Origin: CAVOKN01 sp963696505
GTDB taxonomy: Bacteria; Pseudomonadota; Gammaproteobacteria; Burkholderiales; Rhodocyclaceae
DNA length: 64,000 nt
Assembly: GCA_963696505.1 (NCBI GenBank)
Contig: CAVOKN010000023.1
Coordinates: forward strand, 282,199 to 346,198
Direction: 5' to 3'
The translations under genes were made by a program, and so were the position numbers. Positions 26,667 through 35,956 of the stretch are shown piece by piece. Positions within the stretch are counted from its first letter, which is position 1. Every line of letters begins with the position of its first letter. The notes under the pieces are model-generated. The model was not told the DNA's origin. It saw nothing but the letters and a program-made list of their open reading frames with translations, and made no database searches.

Positions 26667-27935
26667 TCAGGTCTCGCCGAGGGTGCGCTGTAGCGCGGCG
26701 TGCAGGTCGAAGAAGGAAAACGGGCGCCTGAGTTGCGTATCGACGCTGGCGACGAACCAGGTCGGAGTGTCGGCAGAGCCGCCCTCCGGGGATAGCACGA
26801 TGACCGGAACCCTTTGTCCGGCGCGGCTGTGGGGTCGATTCTCCGCCGACATGGCGATATCGGAACTGTCGGAGTGGGGCCCGTCGATGACAATCAGATC
26901 GTACGCGCCGCCAGCCGGCGCCGTTTCGATGGCGGATCCGGTTTCCGCGATGGTGACCGTCATCCCACAATGCTGGAGCATCGCCCGAGTCAGGTCGCGT
27001 TCGGCTGGCTCGGAGGCGAGCAGCAGTGCCCGCTTGGGCGAGTCCGGGCCTGGTTCAAGGCGATCCGGCGCCGCGTCGCCAGCGTCAGTCTTCGCTCTTG
27101 GGGTGCTTGCAGCCGGAACCGATTCCGCTCGCTGTGCAAGGTCGTCGGCCACCGGCGGCCGGCGGGACTGTACGATGCGGTCGAGTGAGCGCTGCAGCGT
27201 CCCGATGACTCCGTCATGGGTGTGGGCAACGCGCAGGTCGATGTCGCCCTCGGCAATGCGCCGCGCGACTTGCGCCAGCCGGCGAATCGGGGCAATGAGT
27301 TCGCGGGAAACGAGGGCATACACCAGGATCGACCACAGCAGGCTTACCAGGATCGTTCCTCCGACCAGGGCAAGCACGCGGTGTCTATGCGTTCGCAATT
27401 CCCGGTAGAGGATCTTGCGCTCGTTGTCGTGCCAGGCGACCACCGCCAGCCAGGTCCGGTCAGCGTCCGCCTCGGGTGCGTAGAGGCGTTCCAGGCGCTC
27501 GGCCGGCATCGCCTCGGACGACGGAGGCGAGCGCAGAGCCTGGGCGACGCTGCGCCGCACGCGCGAAAGCAGTTCCTCCTGATCCTGGCGAAGCGTCCGT
27601 ATCCCCCCGTCCTGGGCCGCCGGCGGCCCCTCCGAACTCATTCGCCGCAACTGGGCCATGGCGCTCTGGGCGTAGAGCAGGGCGTCGGTCGCCTCCCGCG
27701 CGTACTCCTGGTTTCCGGTCGCGGCAAAGCTGACCGCTTCGCCTGTCGCGCGGGTCAGTGCGCTGTGGAAGATGCCGTCGAGCGACGACTCCAGGCTTTG
27801 GCGGGCCAGCCGTGCTGCCACACTGTCCCATAGCGAAAGCTCGCGCAGGGCGAAACCGGTGAGTGTGCCGACCGTCAGCACGGCGAGTGCGGTAAGCACG
27901 ATCAGTCGGCGGGTTGTGGTGTAGCCCTTCATCAT
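26667..27935 (-). CDS. membrane HAMP protein with C-terminal receiver-like domain
   Basis: A 422-residue protein: transmembrane helix about 10-28, a periplasmic helical sensor region, a second helix about 188-210, a HAMP domain (LIAPIRRLAQVARRIAEGDIDLR), a low-complexity linker and a C-terminal response-regulator-like fold (about 305-420). The phosphoacceptor position is DLIVIDGP; the conserved Lys-Pro appears as RRPF. There is no histidine kinase domain, so it is not a conventional sensor kinase. It is read in the same direction as the hydrogenase operon, and an input role for it is only inferred. Confidence 0.8.
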   Translation of the reverse strand: MMKGYTTTRRLIVLTALAVLTVGTLTGFALRELSLWDSVAARLARQSLESSLDGIFHSALTRATGEAVSFAATGNQEYAREATDALLYAQSAMAQLRRMSSEGPPAAQDGGIRTLRQDQEELLSRVRRSVAQALRSPPSSEAMPAERLERLYAPEADADRTWLAVVAWHDNERKILYRELRTHRHRVLALVGGTILVSLLWSILVYALVSRELIAPIRRLAQVARRIAEGDIDLRVAHTHDGVIGTLQRSLDRIVQSRRPPVADDLAQRAESVPAASTPRAKTDAGDAAPDRLEPGPDSPKRALLLASEPAERDLTRAMLQHCGMTVTIAETGSAIETAPAGGAYDLIVIDGPHSDSSDIAMSAENRPHSRAGQRVPVIVLSPEGGSADTPTWFVASVDTQLRRPFSFFDLHAALQRTLGET

Positions 27936-28215
27936 AGGATTCAGTGGCAGCCAGGCGCAGCGAGACGCATCGAACGCGGTCCCGGCTCGCAGCAGTGCCG
28001 GGCTTCAAGCGCTCCATGATACTGAGTGCAGGCCATTGCCGCGAGCCGGTGGGCGTCTCGGGTGTCGCCAATTCGCTCTTGGCTCAAAGGTTTGCGGACG
28101 TCCATCGCGGCCATCGCGCGCATTGACGCCCAACACTCGCTCGGCTAGATTCCCCCGCCTTGGGCTGGCTCGCCGCGCATCGATCCGGGGTTGGCCCTAC
28201 GCGCCGGGAGGCCCC

Positions 28216-31200
28216 ATGACGGATCTGAGCGAACGCGAACGGCTCGCGACATACAAGCCGAAGAACAAGCTGCGCTTCGTCACGGCGGCGGCCTTGTTCG
28301 ACGGCCATGACGCGTCGATCAACATCATGCGCCGCATCCTCCAGGCCAGCGGCGTCGAGGTGATCCACCTCGGTCACAACCGCTCCGTCAACGAGATCGT
28401 CACTGCCGCCCTCCAGGAGGATGCCCACGGCATCGCTGTCAGCTCCTACCAGGGCGGCCACGTCGAGTTCTTCACCTACATGCTGGAATTGCTGCGCGCA
28501 CGCGGCGGCGCCGAAATCAAGGTCTTCGGCGGCGGCGGCGGGGTGATCGTTCCCGAGGAGATCCGCGCCCTGCATGCTGCCGGCGTCGCCCATATCTACT
28601 CGGTGGAAGACGGCCGGCGCATGGGCCTGCAGGGGATGATCAACGACATGATCGCCCGCTGCGACGTTGATCTGGCGCAGGCCGCCCCGCGTGAGCCTGA
28701 CGAAGTTTTCGCGGCCTTGGGGACCGGCGATCCGCGCAAGCTGGCGCGGATCATCAGCGCCGTCGAGGGCGGTGCGCTGGCGACAGCCCTGATGGGGGAA
28801 CTGCGGCAGCGGGCGAGTCCCCTCCCGGTTCCGGTTCTGGGCATTACCGGCACTGGAGGTTCCGGCAAGTCCTCGCTCACCGACGAATTGGTGCGCCGCT
28901 TCCGCCTCGATCAGGGCGACCGGGTAAGGATTGCGCTGATCGCGGTTGACCCCTCGCGCCGCAAGTCGGGCGGGGCATTGCTGGGCGATCGCATCCGCAT
29001 GAATGCCATCGGTGGAGCGGGCGGCAGCGCGCATATCTATATGCGCTCGCTCGCCACGCGCGATACCGGCAGCGAGATCTCCGCGGCGCTGCCGGAGGCC
29101 ATCGCCTGCTGCAAGCTGGCGGGATTCGACCTGGTGATCGTCGAGACCTCGGGCATCGGCCAGGGCAACGCGGCGATCGTGCCCCACGTCAACCTCTCGC
29201 TCTACGTCATGACGCCGGAGTTCGGCGCGGCGAGCCAGTTGGAGAAGATCGACATGCTCGATTTCGCTGACTTCGTCGCCATCAACAAGTGCGATCGCAA
29301 GGGCGCCGAGGATGCCCTGCGCGACGTGCGCAAACAGTACCAGCGCAACCGTCAGCAGTTCGACCGCGCGCCCGGCGAGATGCCGGTGTTCGGCACCATC
29401 GCCGCCCGCTTCAACGACGACGGCGTGACCGCGCTGTACCAGGCGCTGCTGCCGCGACTCGAAGAAAAGGGATTGGGCGTGGCGCCGGGCAAGCTGCCGA
29501 TGGTGGCGGTGCGCCAGTCGCGCAGCCGCAGGGCGATCGTCCCGGCGCAGCGGGTGCGCTACTTGGCGGAGATCGCCGAGACGGTGCGCGGCTACCACGC
29601 CCACACCCGCGAGCAGTGCGGCATCGCGCGCGAGCGCCAGCAACTCTACGCCTCGAAGCGCCTGCTCGATGGCAGCGGCAAGGCTTCCACCGACCTCGAC
29701 AGGCTGATCGAGGAACGGGAAGCCTGGCTCGATGCCCGCTGCAAGAAGCTCCTTGAGATGTGGCCGACGACCGTCGAGACCTACGGCCGCGACGAGTACG
29801 TGGTGAAGATCCGCGACAAGGAGATTCGCAGCGCGCTTACCTCCACCTCGCTCTCGGGGACGAAGATCCCCAAGGTGGCGCTGCCCCGCTCCGAGGACGA
29901 GGGCGAGATCCTCGGTTTCCTCATGCGCGAGAATCTGCCTGGCTCCTTCCCCTTCACCGCCGGGGTGTTCGCCTTCAAGCGAGAAAACGAGGATCCCACT
30001 CGCATGTTCGCCGGCGAGGGCGACGCCTTCCGCACCAACCGCCGCTTCCGCAAGCTCTCCGAGGGCATGCCGGCGGTGCGGCTGTCCACCGCCTTCGATT
30101 CGGTGACGCTCTACGGCTGCGACCCCGACGAGCGGCCGGACATCTATGGCAAGGTGGGCAACTCCGGGGTATCCATCGCCACGCTGGACGACATGAAGGT
30201 GCTCTACTCGGGCTTCGACCTGGTCTGCCCGACGACCTCGGTGTCGATGACCATCAACGGACCGGCGCCCATCATCCTGGCGATGTACTTCAACACTGCC
30301 ATCGACCAGCAGTTCGACAAGTTCCACCAGGATAACGGCCGCCCGCCCACCGAGGACGAGGCGGAGAAAGTTCGCGCGTGGGCGCTTTCCACGGTGCGCG
30401 GCACGGTGCAGGCCGACATTCTCAAGGAGGACCAGGGCCAGAACACGTGCATCTTCTCCACCGAGTTCGCGCTCAAGATGATGGGCGATATCCAGGAGTA
30501 CTTCGTGCATCAAGGCGTGAAGAACTTCTACTCGGTGTCCATCTCCGGCTACCACATTGCGGAGGCCGGGGCGAACCCCATCTCCCAGCTCGCCTTCACG
30601 CTCGCCAACGGTTTCACCTACGTCGAGACCTATCTGGCGCGCGGCATGCACATCGACGACTTCGCGCCCAATCTCTCGTTCTTCTTCAGCAACGGCATGG
30701 AGCCGGAGTATTCGGTGATGGGCCGGGTGGCGCGGCGCATCTGGGCGGTGGCGATGAAGAACCGCTACGGCGCCAACGAGCGCAGCCAGAAGCTCAAGTA
30801 CCACATCCAGACCTCGGGCCGCAGCCTGCACGCCCAGGAGATGGCGTTCAACGACATCCGCACCACGCTCCAGGCGCTGATCGCCGTCTACGACAACTGC
30901 AACAGTCTGCACACCAATGCCTACGACGAGGCGGTGACCACGCCCACCGAGGAGAGCGTGCGCCGCGCCATGGCGATCCAGCTCGTCATCAACCGCGAAT
31001 GGGGGCTGGCGAAGAACGAGAACCCCAACCAGGGCAGCTTCATCATCGACGAGCTGACCGACCTGGTGGAAGAGGCGGTGCTCAAGGAGTTCGAGGCGAT
31101 CAGCGAGCGCGGCGGCGTGCTCGGCGCGATGGAGACCGGTTACCAGCGCAGCAAGATCCAGGAGGAGTCGCTGTACTACGAAACCCGCAAGCACGACGGC

Positions 31201-31497
31201 TCCTACCCCATCGTCGGCGTGAACACCTTCGTCGATCCCCAGGGCGCGGCGGTGCCGGAACACATCGAGCTGGCGCGCTCGACGGAAGAGGAGAAGCAGT
31301 CCCAGTTGCAGCGCCTGCGCGAGTTCCAGGGGCGCAATGCAGCCGATGCGCCGCGATGGATCGAACGCCTGCGCCGCACCGTGCTGGAGGACGGCAACGT
31401 GTTCGAGGTACTGGTGGGCGCGGTGCGCCACTGCTCGCTGGGCCAGATCACCAACGCCCTCTACGAGGTGGGCGGACAATACCGGAGGAATATGTGA
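28216..31497 (+). CDS. icmF: fused isobutyryl-CoA mutase
   Basis: This 1,093-residue adenosylcobalamin enzyme interconverts isobutyryl-CoA and n-butyryl-CoA. The domain order is that of IcmF: B12-binding domain with FDGHDASI (base-off His), a MeaB-like GTPase chaperone with P-loop GITGTGGSGKSSL, then the substrate TIM barrel ending with QTSGRSLHAQEM and FNDIRTTLQAL. The start MTDLSERERL is supported by conservation; 60 open codons upstream are not conserved. It overlaps the next gene by four bases. Fused mutases with altered substrate residues (for example pivalyl-CoA type) cannot be excluded. Confidence 0.95.
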   Translation: MTDLSERERLATYKPKNKLRFVTAAALFDGHDASINIMRRILQASGVEVIHLGHNRSVNEIVTAALQEDAHGIAVSSYQGGHVEFFTYMLELLRARGGAEIKVFGGGGGVIVPEEIRALHAAGVAHIYSVEDGRRMGLQGMINDMIARCDVDLAQAAPREPDEVFAALGTGDPRKLARIISAVEGGALATALMGELRQRASPLPVPVLGITGTGGSGKSSLTDELVRRFRLDQGDRVRIALIAVDPSRRKSGGALLGDRIRMNAIGGAGGSAHIYMRSLATRDTGSEISAALPEAIACCKLAGFDLVIVETSGIGQGNAAIVPHVNLSLYVMTPEFGAASQLEKIDMLDFADFVAINKCDRKGAEDALRDVRKQYQRNRQQFDRAPGEMPVFGTIAARFNDDGVTALYQALLPRLEEKGLGVAPGKLPMVAVRQSRSRRAIVPAQRVRYLAEIAETVRGYHAHTREQCGIARERQQLYASKRLLDGSGKASTDLDRLIEEREAWLDARCKKLLEMWPTTVETYGRDEYVVKIRDKEIRSALTSTSLSGTKIPKVALPRSEDEGEILGFLMRENLPGSFPFTAGVFAFKRENEDPTRMFAGEGDAFRTNRRFRKLSEGMPAVRLSTAFDSVTLYGCDPDERPDIYGKVGNSGVSIATLDDMKVLYSGFDLVCPTTSVSMTINGPAPIILAMYFNTAIDQQFDKFHQDNGRPPTEDEAEKVRAWALSTVRGTVQADILKEDQGQNTCIFSTEFALKMMGDIQEYFVHQGVKNFYSVSISGYHIAEAGANPISQLAFTLANGFTYVETYLARGMHIDDFAPNLSFFFSNGMEPEYSVMGRVARRIWAVAMKNRYGANERSQKLKYHIQTSGRSLHAQEMAFNDIRTTLQALIAVYDNCNSLHTNAYDEAVTTPTEESVRRAMAIQLVINREWGLAKNENPNQGSFIIDELTDLVEEAVLKEFEAISERGGVLGAMETGYQRSKIQEESLYYETRKHDGSYPIVGVNTFVDPQGAAVPEHIELARSTEEEKQSQLQRLREFQGRNAADAPRWIERLRRTVLEDGNVFEVLVGAVRHCSLGQITNALYEVGGQYRRNM

Positions 31498-32282
31498 GAT
31501 TCTTTGCAGCAGGACTTGGCGGCCTGTCTGGCCGACTTTCAGCAGTATCGCGCGTGCCCCAGCCCTCCCCCGCGAGCGGGGGAGGGCTGGGGTGGGGGCA
31601 TGCCCGGCTGCATGCGCGGCAAACGTTGCCGAAAGCAATTGGCGCCGCTCTCTGCGCACTGACTTTCAGCGCCGCCCCGGTGCACGCCCAGGCGACGGCG
31701 GAGGTCGCCGTCAAGCCGCCGGTCAAGGCCGGCGACCGCTGGGTGTACCAGCGCCATGACCTGCTCAAGGACAAGCTCATCGAGAAGGCGGAGTTCGCGG
31801 CGGCCGCCGTCGCGGGCGATGCCGTGGACCTGCGCCGCACGCCGCTCGGTGCCGACGGCAAGCCCGAGGCCGCCAAGGCAGAGACCTTCCGGTTCGACTG
31901 GGGCCGGGGCATACGCACCAGCGTGGTGGAATCGGGCGACTACCGCTACTTCGACTTCCCGCTCCAGCCTGGCAAGCAGTGGAGCTACAAGTATCGCCGC
32001 CCTTCCAGCGGCGGCGGGCCGTCCACCGACTTCGACGCCAAGGCGGAAGTGAAGGGCTGGCAGGAAGTCACCGTCCCCGCAGGCAAGTTCCGCAGCCTGC
32101 TGGTGCGCCACGCCGGCGAGTTCAAGCCCACTTCCGGCGCAGGCACCGGCAGCTACCAGATGGACGTGTGGTACTCGCCCCAGGTTCGCCGCATCGTGAA
32201 GGAGGAATTCCAGGGCTACGTCGAAGGGCAGATCAGCGTCAAGTTCCGGACGGAACTGGTGGAGTACCAGGTCGCTCCCTGA
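31494..32282 (+). CDS. exported protein with REP-derived N-terminal extension
   Basis: The best start is GTG at 31494, coupled to icmF through GTGA overlap with GGAGGA seven bases upstream. The product (262 residues) has no recognised family. A signal-like segment, LPKAIGAALCALTFSAAPVHA, begins only at about residue 45; the preceding codons include a perfect REP-type palindrome (31564-31588) translated as SPASGGGLGWG. The mature domain has a beta-rich pattern (DRWVYQRHDL, YQMDVWYSPQVRRIVKEEF). Either translation starts further downstream or the palindrome inserted between start and signal peptide. Confidence 0.7.
   Translation: MRFFAAGLGGLSGRLSAVSRVPQPSPASGGGLGWGHARLHARQTLPKAIGAALCALTFSAAPVHAQATAEVAVKPPVKAGDRWVYQRHDLLKDKLIEKAEFAAAAVAGDAVDLRRTPLGADGKPEAAKAETFRFDWGRGIRTSVVESGDYRYFDFPLQPGKQWSYKYRRPSSGGGPSTDFDAKAEVKGWQEVTVPAGKFRSLLVRHAGEFKPTSGAGTGSYQMDVWYSPQVRRIVKEEFQGYVEGQISVKFRTELVEYQVAP
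31557..31604. repeat. GC-rich REP-like palindrome inside a coding frame
   Basis: CCCTCCCCCGCGAGCGGGGG-type palindrome (arms CCAGCCCTCCCCCGC and its complement), continuing into TGGGGTGGGGGCATGCC. A related block sits at 44446-44556. Both occur at the start of secreted-protein genes. Confidence 0.75.
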
Positions 32283-32379
32283 GGGTGTCGGGCGCCTGGG
32301 TTTCGATCGTGCCCTATGGGCGTAAGAATCCTGGCGCCGCCCTCGACGGCATCACAGCTACTGCGTAGACTCGGCGCGC

Positions 32380-32628
32380 ATGGACTACGTGCTGACTGAT
32401 CATGCGCGCAAGCGGATCGCCCGCCGCGGCATTCGGGAGGAGTGGATAAAGGCGGCGCTGGAACATCCGGGCAGGACGGAGAACGATTCGACGGACCCTG
32501 ACCTCGCCCACGCGCTGAGGCCGATTACCGACCGGGGATTCCGGGTGCTGCGGGTCATCTATAACGAGAACACCACCCCGTTTACTATCGTGACTGCCTA
32601 CTTCGACGACACGGTGACAGACCTATGA
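32380..32628 (+). CDS. DUF4258 protein (toxin-like partner)
   Basis: An 82-residue protein with the DUF4258 pattern: TDHARKRIARRGI near the N-terminus and RVLRVIYNENTTPFTIVTAYF near the C-terminus, a BECR/RelE-like short fold. Its stop overlaps the start of the DUF2283 gene (ATGA), the usual paired arrangement for these families, which are regarded as a candidate type II toxin-antitoxin pair. Toxicity is not established from sequence. Confidence 0.85.
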   Translation: MDYVLTDHARKRIARRGIREEWIKAALEHPGRTENDSTDPDLAHALRPITDRGFRVLRVIYNENTTPFTIVTAYFDDTVTDL

Positions 32629-32816
32629 AACTCGAATTCGATCCCATCGCCGATGCCGCCTACCTGGAAATCCAGGCGGGCGACGTCGTCACCTCCCGCG
32701 AGATCGAGGCCGGCATCGTGGCCGATTTCGACGAGCAGGGGCGCATCGTCGGCATAGAGGTCCTTCACGTCAGCAAGCGGGGCACCACACCGGTTCCGCT
32801 GAAGGATGCCGCCTGA
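32625..32816 (+). CDS. DUF2283 protein (antitoxin-like partner)
   Basis: A 63-residue protein of the DUF2283 family, with the family opening KLEFDPIADAAYLEI and the core DFDEQGRIVGIEVLHVS. It is coupled to the upstream DUF4258 gene by a four-base overlap. The likely role is as the neutralising or regulatory partner. Confidence 0.88.
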   Translation: MKLEFDPIADAAYLEIQAGDVVTSREIEAGIVADFDEQGRIVGIEVLHVSKRGTTPVPLKDAA

Positions 32817-32920
32817 GGCGTCGCGATTTCGCAAGTTTCGTTCGTTCTTCTGCAGGTCGAAGGTAGTCAGTAGTAGGTCGGCTCAAGCCCGAAGGGCGGA
32901 GCCGACGTAGGGCAGCGCAG

Positions 32921-33637
32921 TCAACGCTCCGGCCCGTTTGCTCCCACGGCAGGCGCCTCCCCCTTGATGTACTGCGCGACGAAGCGCCGCGCGTCGTGCT
33001 TGCCGCGGAACACGCCGAAGTGGCCCTCGCAGAGGATGTCCGCATCCAGTTCGAGTATCCGGCGCAGCGACGCCTGGTAGTCGTCCCGGTTCGAATGCAG
33101 GCTCGGGTGCAGCGGGCCATGCACGTCCTGGGCGAACAGCACCCGCTTGCCGCAGGATTCGAAGCTGTAGGCGAGGGAGCCGGGCGAGTGCCCGGGAATG
33201 TGGTGTGCCAGGATGCTGCGCCCGCCTAGATCCAGTGTGTTGCTCGGCCCGGCCAGCCTCAGGTCCACGGAACAAGGGTTTGCGTCCATGCCGTACCAGG
33301 CCGCCGCCGTGACCTCGCCATCGCCGGCCTCGATGTAGGGCGCATCCAGCTCGTGGGCCACAACGCGGCAGCCGAGCCGCTGCCGCAGGCCCACCGCGCC
33401 GCCCGTGTGATCGAAATGGCAGTGGGTGAGGAGCAGGTACTCGATGCTCTCCGGCCGCACGCCCAGGGATTCGATGTTTGCCAGCAGCATGTCCAGGCCG
33501 TCGCCGCAGCCCGCGTCCACCAGCGCGGCATGCCCCGGCAGCGCGATCAGGTAGATCGCGGCGTCCTCCGCCGAAGTCAGGCCGCGGCCGCCGACCTGGA
33601 AAATCTCGGTGGTGATCTCGATGGCACGCGGTCCCAT
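32921..33637 (-). CDS. MBL-fold metallo-hydrolase
   Basis: A 238-residue metallo-beta-lactamase fold hydrolase. The zinc motif THCHFDHTGG (HxHxDH) is present, as are the later ligands in HHIPGHSPGS, the Asp in FAQDVHG and His in CEGHFG. The start at 33637 follows a Shine-Dalgarno-like AAGGAAGC; the open frame extends 62 codons upstream without conserved sequence. The substrate is not predictable; small thioesters or lactones are typical of this subgroup. Confidence 0.88.
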   Translation of the reverse strand: MGPRAIEITTEIFQVGGRGLTSAEDAAIYLIALPGHAALVDAGCGDGLDMLLANIESLGVRPESIEYLLLTHCHFDHTGGAVGLRQRLGCRVVAHELDAPYIEAGDGEVTAAAWYGMDANPCSVDLRLAGPSNTLDLGGRSILAHHIPGHSPGSLAYSFESCGKRVLFAQDVHGPLHPSLHSNRDDYQASLRRILELDADILCEGHFGVFRGKHDARRFVAQYIKGEAPAVGANGPER

Positions 33638-33858
33638 CGTTGCTTCCTTTTTCGAGTTGTACGCTGGTCGCCCCGGCTCGTTGAGCCTCGGAGGCCGGGA
33701 TGAGGATACGCCCGTCCGGGCGGAGGGCGTCGTGGCACAAGGCACTGAGCGCCGGAGCAGCGGGAATGGGCTCGGGCCAAGCGTATCGCGTCCGGTATTG
33801 CAGACCACCGCGTCATGACGCATGATCGATCAACCCAAGATTGACGTCATCACAGTCC

Positions 33859-34080
33859 ATGCTCCATCGCCATCTGAACCACGAAACCTTCAGCCTCGCC
33901 GCCATCGACGACGTCATCGGGCGCGGCAAGCGGCAGGACTGGGCGGCATTGCGGCGGGCTGCACTGGGCGATCGAGCATTGATGGAGAAGGTTCTGCGAG
34001 TCTGCCGCGCTCAAGTTCAGGATCCCTACGCTCAGCGTTACCACTTCTGGAAAATGTATGCCGAACGACACCTTGCCTGA
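33859..34080 (+). CDS. small antitoxin-like protein paired with a nucleotidyltransferase
   Basis: A 73-residue basic and helical protein (LAAIDDVIGRGKRQDWAALRR) that overlaps the next gene by 23 bases. The ATG at 33859 is chosen; a TTG six codons upstream is possible. I do not recognise a named family. Position and size suggest the antitoxin or regulator of the adjacent AbiEii-like protein. Confidence 0.65.
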   Translation: MLHRHLNHETFSLAAIDDVIGRGKRQDWAALRRAALGDRALMEKVLRVCRAQVQDPYAQRYHFWKMYAERHLA

Positions 34081-34765
34081 GTGGGAGCGGGTTCTGTCGT
34101 CGGCGGCCCGCCTTCAGAGTGTGTTGCCGGAGGCTGTGCTCGTCGGCGGCACGGCTTCGGCTCTATACGCCGGCCATCGGCTCTCCACCGACGCTGACCA
34201 CGTGCTGACGGACCTGCGAGCGCGTTTCGATGATGTTCTCGTACAACTGGAATCGGTGGCGGGTTGGACGACGGCCCGTGTCCAACGCCCGGTGCAGATT
34301 CTCGGCAGCCTGGACGGCATAGAAACGGGTGTGCGTCAGCTGATACGGAGCCAGCCGCTGGAAACCGCCGAGTTGGAGATCCTGGACCGCAGGATCGTGA
34401 TTCCCACCGCGGCGGAGATCCTGCGCATCAAGGGCGTGCTGGTGCTGAGACGAAATGCCACGCGCGACTACCTGGATTTCGTGGCCCTGGCGGACTACCT
34501 CGGGCCGGACAAGCTTGTGGCGGCACTGCGGGACTTCGATCGGCTCTATCCGCAGGAGAGCGGCGAGTCTGCGCTCCAGCAGCTGCAGATTCAGCTTGCG
34601 AACCCGCTGCCCTATGACCTCGACGTGATGAATCTTGCCGAATACAAGAATCTCGATCCACGTTGGCATGAGTGGCAAAGCGTCAAGGATGCCTGCGCCG
34701 ATTGCGCGACGCTGATTTTCGATCGGATCACCGGCTTGGAGGATGAGGTGGGCGGGGCGGCGTAG
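34058..34765 (+). CDS. AbiEii/AbiGii-type nucleotidyltransferase
   Basis: A 235-residue protein with the nucleotidyltransferase signature VGGTASALYAGHRLSTDADHV: the GGTA motif followed by the acidic STDAD pair. In AbiE systems (type IV toxin-antitoxin, phage defence) such proteins are the toxin. The usual AbiEi antitoxin is absent; instead the 73-residue gene overlaps it upstream. It may be a minimal toxin-antitoxin or defence pair. A REP-like GTAGGGCGGACAAGCGCC repeat follows at 34763. Confidence 0.75.
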   Translation: MPNDTLPEWERVLSSAARLQSVLPEAVLVGGTASALYAGHRLSTDADHVLTDLRARFDDVLVQLESVAGWTTARVQRPVQILGSLDGIETGVRQLIRSQPLETAELEILDRRIVIPTAAEILRIKGVLVLRRNATRDYLDFVALADYLGPDKLVAALRDFDRLYPQESGESALQQLQIQLANPLPYDLDVMNLAEYKNLDPRWHEWQSVKDACADCATLIFDRITGLEDEVGGAA

Positions 34766-34954
34766 GGCGGACAAGCGCCGCAGGCGCGCGATCCACCGTT
34801 GCATCGGCCCGAACAGGACCGGCGGAAGGCGGCGCTGCGCGCCCTTTCCGCCCCACGGGCCACGGGCGCAGCCGACCCGTGGAGTCGCCCCATGCTGCAA
34901 TGCCACAAAGCTCTGTGGCACATTAACGCCCTGGTTCATACGCAGGAGAAAGTC

Positions 34955-35806
34955 ATGGCAATCCAAACGGTAGGCATCATCGGTGCGGGCACCATGGGTA
35001 ACGGCATCGCCCAGGCCTGTGGGGTCAGCGGGCTCGATGCAATCATGCTTGATATCAACGACGCGGCAGTGCAGAAGGGTATGAAAGCGCTCTCCGGCAG
35101 CCTCGACCGGTTGGTGAAGAAGGAGAAGATGAGCGCCGCGGACAGGGACGCCGCGCTGGCGCGGGTCAAGGGCACGACGCAGATGGCGGATCTGACTGCG
35201 GCCGACATCGTCATCGAGGCGGCGACGGAGAATCTCGACCTCAAGCTCAAGATCCTCAAGGACGCAGACGCCCAGCTCAAGCCGGAGGCCATCCTCGCCT
35301 CCAACACCTCATCGATTTCGATCACGAAGCTGGCGGCGGCCACCGGCCGCGCCGACCGTTTCCTCGGCATGCACTTCTTCAACCCGGTGCCGGTGATGGC
35401 GCTGGTGGAGATCATCCGCGGCCTGCAAACCTCGGATGCCACCCACTCCGCGGTCGAGGCGCTGGCGAAGCGGCTCGGCAAGACGCCGATCACGGTGAAG
35501 AACAACCCCGGATTCGTGGTCAACCGCCTGCTGGTGCCGATGATCAACGAGGCCGCCTTCGTCTTTGGCGAGGGCGTGGCGAGCGCCGAGGAGATCGACA
35601 ACGGCATGAAGCTGGGCTGCAACCATCCCATAGGCCCGCTGGCGCTGGCGGACCTGATCGGGCTGGACACCTGCCTTGCCATCATGGAGGTGTTCTACAA
35701 GGAGTTCGCCGACTCCAAATACCGGGCGGCGCCGGTGCTGCGGGAGCTGGTGGCGGCGGGGCGCCTCGGCCGCAAGACCGGGCAGGGTTTCTACAGCTAC
35801 GCCTGA
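34955..35806 (+). CDS. 3-hydroxybutyryl-CoA dehydrogenase
   Basis: A 283-residue NAD-dependent 3-hydroxyacyl-CoA dehydrogenase (PaaH/Hbd type). Rossmann motif GIIGAGTMGNGIAQ is at residues 7-20; the catalytic His is in FLGMHFFNPVP and the NNPGFVVNRLL motif follows. The start MAIQTVGI has AGGAGAA upstream. It oxidises 3-hydroxyacyl-CoA in beta-oxidation-like degradation or works in reverse for C4 units, which fits the neighbouring acyl-CoA genes. Confidence 0.94.
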   Translation: MAIQTVGIIGAGTMGNGIAQACGVSGLDAIMLDINDAAVQKGMKALSGSLDRLVKKEKMSAADRDAALARVKGTTQMADLTAADIVIEAATENLDLKLKILKDADAQLKPEAILASNTSSISITKLAAATGRADRFLGMHFFNPVPVMALVEIIRGLQTSDATHSAVEALAKRLGKTPITVKNNPGFVVNRLLVPMINEAAFVFGEGVASAEEIDNGMKLGCNHPIGPLALADLIGLDTCLAIMEVFYKEFADSKYRAAPVLRELVAAGRLGRKTGQGFYSYA

Positions 35807-35956
35807 TGCCCATCGACGCAGAAAGCTGCGTGCGGGACGGTCGGGTGGGCTAGAATCCTTCGACTCATCGAGCGGCGCCCGAGAGCGAGAGAAGAGGCGC
35901 CGCCGCGGACCCGGACGGTCCGGAAAAGACGAACAGGCGTGGAGGAGACACCCACC

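Noticed and set aside
28084..31659. Minus-strand open frame of 1,191 codons opposite icmF
   Set aside because: Exact antisense of a well-conserved gene; His/Arg/Val-rich low-information translation is typical of shadow frames.
33050..33070. GGTTCGAAT-like sequence considered as a tRNA T-arm
   Set aside because: It is inside the MBL hydrolase gene and no acceptor or anticodon stems can be formed around it. I found no tRNA or rRNA gene in the window.
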